Of a stretch of 51,684 nt of DNA, positions 49,833-51,684 are shown one piece after another (within the stretch, counting starts at the first letter, position 1; every line of letters begins with the position of its first letter). Made by a program: the position numbers and the translations under genes. The stretch comes from a bacterium. Lineage in GTDB: Bacteria > Patescibacteriota > Gracilibacteria > UBA4473. The notes beneath the pieces are model-generated. The model was not told the DNA's origin. It did no database searches and worked only from the letters and a program-made list of their open reading frames with translations. The DNA is taken from positions 1 to 51,684 of the forward strand of contig JAACPJ010000006.1 of NCBI GenBank assembly GCA_009995455.1, given 5' to 3'.

Positions 49833-50336
49833 TTATTTGATATCTACATTATAATAAGTACCAACCACCATTAGTATTATTAAAATTATTATACCAGACC
49901 AAAATGACGCATTTCTAAAAAATGAATTTTCTTTATGTGCGAACATTGCACTGATTAAGCCTATGAAAATTGCTATCGAAGCGTTTAATGCAATGATTAA
50001 ACTTATTAGTTCCGTGAAATTTTGGGCAGATTTTATTATATTAACATCTATAATAATGAGGGCTAATACAGCAGAAAAGACCCCAATAATTTCAATTGTT
50101 CTTGTGTTTTGACTTCTTAGTTCATCTCGGAATCGATCAAGTCTGTCATTAATACTATTTAAATCTTTGTTTGACTCTTTTAAATCTGCCGTCAAAGTTT
50201 GATAATTCTCGTACGCGGCAATATAAAAATCTCTTGCTGTAGTTAATTCTTTTTCAATCGTATTGGTGCTCGAATTAATTGCGAGATTACTACTTTCAGT
50301 GCTACTAATTGGACGAACTTTGAATTGTTCACTCAT
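49833..50336 (-). CDS. Membrane protein with coiled coil, hypothetical
   Basis: 167 residues. A polar N-terminus and a coiled coil (about 28-80) are followed by three membrane helices (about 83-103, 108-130 and 142-162). No family recognised. Its start follows the stop of the gene upstream directly (TAAATG), so the two form a coupled pair. The pair is more AT-rich than the ribosomal genes beside it. A membrane effector with a cytoplasmic partner is a common accessory design, but nothing here proves it. Confidence 0.6.
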   Translation of the reverse strand: MSEQFKVRPISSTESSNLAINSSTNTIEKELTTARDFYIAAYENYQTLTADLKESNKDLNSINDRLDRFRDELRSQNTRTIEIIGVFSAVLALIIIDVNIIKSAQNFTELISLIIALNASIAIFIGLISAMFAHKENSFFRNASFWSGIIILIILMVVGTYYNVDIK

Positions 50337-50996
50337 TTAAATAATCTTCAGTAATTTAGATTCGGCACTTTCAAGTAGAAATTTAGTAATAAGTTTATTT
50401 ATCTCAATAGGTTGAATACTGACAGTATTTGATTGGGCGGTATTTAAGTCTTTAACTAGGACTAAACCTGGAGTAACGACATTGTTTTTCTTTTTTTCTC
50501 CCTGAAAAACATGTTCGATGTTATTGCAGGAATAATTTTCAATAGTTTTAATTTTGTTTATTTTAACTTCAATTTCTTCAAATTTGTCGTTTTGGATTAA
50601 GCTTGGGTTTAACAAATTAGTTAATGCTGAATGTGCCTTAATTGTGAAAAATTTTGATATGAAGCCAATTCTAATAATTTCAAATTTGGTTTTCACGATT
50701 GGAGTATCTAATATTTTGCTTATTATCTCTGGTAACTTTTCAGTATTAATAATTTCTTCATCTCTTACCTTTTGTGGTTTTAAGATAATTTGAATTTTTA
50801 TATTTGATATTTCTAAGTTGAAATCTTTAAAATGGAAAATTAATCGCGGTATTTCATCTGGCGCCTCGGGTGGGATTGGTAATTGTGTTGGCGGTGTGTT
50901 TTCAAATTGATCTTGTAGCTGCGAGGCTAGATCAGTATATTTTCCTGTAAATTTGTCTTTAATAAATAAAACAACCTGTACACTAAAAAGTTCCAT
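50337..50996 (-). CDS. Hypothetical protein paired with membrane protein
   Basis: 219 residues, soluble, rich in Ile/Lys/Asn, with alternating beta strands (LIFHFKDFNLEISNIKIQIILKP) and helices. No catalytic motif recognised. It is coupled (TAAATG) to the three-helix membrane protein that follows. Its AT-rich codon use differs from the neighbouring housekeeping genes, which suggests acquisition. Confidence 0.6.
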   Translation of the reverse strand: MELFSVQVVLFIKDKFTGKYTDLASQLQDQFENTPPTQLPIPPEAPDEIPRLIFHFKDFNLEISNIKIQIILKPQKVRDEEIINTEKLPEIISKILDTPIVKTKFEIIRIGFISKFFTIKAHSALTNLLNPSLIQNDKFEEIEVKINKIKTIENYSCNNIEHVFQGEKKKNNVVTPGLVLVKDLNTAQSNTVSIQPIEINKLITKFLLESAESKLLKII

Positions 50997-51000
50997 TAAA

Positions 51001-51288
51001 TGATTTTTTATAATTATTTTTACTGTATTTTAATATAATTGTTTGACAAGATATTTAGCTGCGTCGGTGCTGGTGTGTTGAAAACCACCGGCTACATGAC
51101 GTTAAGAAAGTATTGAAGCACATGGCTTACGGCACATATGCTCCGACATTAGATCCAGTCTGACCTAGATTCCGGCCTCCGCAGGAATGACAATTAAGTT
51201 TTAATTTCTGGCTAAGCTCAATGTGTCTCTCAACCTCCGCCCAAAATCTTGTGTTTATGAGACTCTGGGCAAGCCAGAGATTTAAAAG
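51001..51288. other. Intergenic stretch without recognised gene
   Basis: About 290 bases, visibly richer in GC than its flanks from 51055 on. It holds a palindrome ATTCCGGCCTCCGCAGGAAT (ATTCC/GGAAT arms, 51170-51189) like dispersed REP-type repeats. It also has a perfect CTCTGG/CCAGAG hairpin (51263-51279) just before truB. No open frame or T-run terminator is convincing. A small RNA or repeat remnant is possible. Confidence 0.4.
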
Positions 51289-51324
51289 ATGACTTTATTG
51301 CATAGATTAATAGAACTAAGAAGT

Positions 51325-51684
51325 ATGAAACCTTCCCAAAACTTTTTCCTTCTCGTCGATAAACCGGCTGGTTTTACCAGCTTTGATGTGTGTGCGAAGC
51401 TTCGTAAACCACTGGGTATAAAACGAATCGGGCACACCGGTACGCTTGACCCATTTGCCACCGGTTTGTTGGTGATAGCGGTCGGGAAATGCACTAAGTT
51501 AATTCCGCTGTTTGAAAAGGATATTAAGACTTATCGAACACAAATTTTACTCGGAAAAACTTCTGAGACACTCGACCCAGAATCAGAAATTATTGACTGC
51601 CACAATGGTTATGTACCGTGCTTGGAGGAAATTGAAAAGCTGCTGAAAGAAAAATTTACGGGAAACATTACCCAGATTCCGCCC
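51325..51684 (+). CDS. truB: tRNA pseudouridine(55) synthase TruB, partial
   Basis: First 120 residues, running off the window. FLLVDKPAGFTSFDVC is the N-terminal family stretch and GHTGTLDPFATGLLVIAVGKCTK contains the catalytic Asp. KTYRTQILLGKTSETLDPES continues the family pattern. It converts U55 in the T-loop of tRNAs. I start at ATG 51325; an in-frame ATG at 51289 would add 12 residues. Confidence 0.95.
   Translation, partial: MKPSQNFFLLVDKPAGFTSFDVCAKLRKPLGIKRIGHTGTLDPFATGLLVIAVGKCTKLIPLFEKDIKTYRTQILLGKTSETLDPESEIIDCHNGYVPCLEEIEKLLKEKFTGNITQIPP

Noticed and set aside
1-51684. CRISPR array
   Set aside because: No regularly spaced repeat-spacer pattern seen; no cas genes.
1-51684. UGA read as glycine or tryptophan (alternative code)
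   Set aside because: Conserved genes end at UGA in the expected places and have no internal in-frame UGA.

Overview
The window is AT-rich bacterial chromosome, densely packed on both strands. Gene content suggests a Candidate Phyla Radiation (Patescibacteria) bacterium, possibly of a Peregrinibacteria-like lineage. The reasons are compact intergenic spaces, a minimal secE-nusG-rplK-rplA block with no rplJ/rplL behind it, rpsF-rpsR with neither ssb nor rplI, a bare type IV pilus set (PilN/PilO/PilB/PilC-like), an S-layer-homology/M23 protein, many unrecognised small membrane or secreted proteins, and a phage/plasmid replication protein of a type I associate with CPR elements. UGA is used as a normal stop (for example at 11995 and 18099) and tryptophan is TGG, so the UGA-glycine code of Gracilibacteria/Absconditabacteria does not apply. 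The lineage call is inference.

Region by region: 1-9.8 kb holds a BT1-type transporter, a lipoprotein nuclease, a divergent glucose-6-phosphate dehydrogenase, a three-gene operon (small acidic protein, kinase-like protein, PfkB-like kinase), a secreted anchored protein and an M23 peptidase with three SLH repeats. 9.9-15.2 kb is a tightly overlapping MacA/LolD/MacB/MacB-type ABC export operon. 15.2-15.4 kb holds a probable structured RNA (SRP-RNA-like) on the minus strand between two terminators of the same design.

15427-23015 is an integrated mobile element of about 7.6 kb. It sits in the 3' end of tRNA-Arg(UCG) and is flanked by a 10-bp direct repeat that is the tRNA 3' terminus. It carries an unknown coiled-coil protein, a coupled 50-residue ORF, a SpoVG-like protein, a gene II/X-type replication initiator, a Cys-rich lipoprotein broken by a frameshift, an ATPase plus RloB/TOPRIM pair resembling AbiL/RloAB phage defence, and a large serine recombinase. 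Integration has separated the tRNA from its terminator, which now lies beyond the left end. The recombinase stop codon lies inside the tRNA gene. In the circular form the recombinase frame would instead run 38 further codons into the left end, so integration appears to swap the recombinase C-terminus.

23.2-30.2 kb has a lipoprotein, a DnaQ/GIY-YIG nuclease-UmuD-UmuC mutagenesis operon behind a palindromic operator candidate, a glycine-rich small protein, a large unknown protein probably made from a leaderless mRNA, and a voltage-sensor/PH-domain membrane protein with no pore. dnaK (30.4-32.3 kb) has a consensus promoter with two tandem CIRCE operators. 32.3-36.2 kb carries a secreted coiled-coil protein, the L1/L11/NusG/SecE genes and two small membrane proteins. 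36.4-44.1 kb has an ABC exporter, dnaX, murG, ftsW, an unknown gene and purD. 44.2-48.8 kb is the pilus operon, 48.9-49.8 kb rpsR and rpsF, 49.8-51.0 kb an AT-rich unknown gene pair, and the window ends inside truB.

Promoters are mostly TTGnnn/TATAAT with a recurrent extended -10 (TGnTATAAT). Rho-independent terminators are plentiful and often shared by convergent genes.
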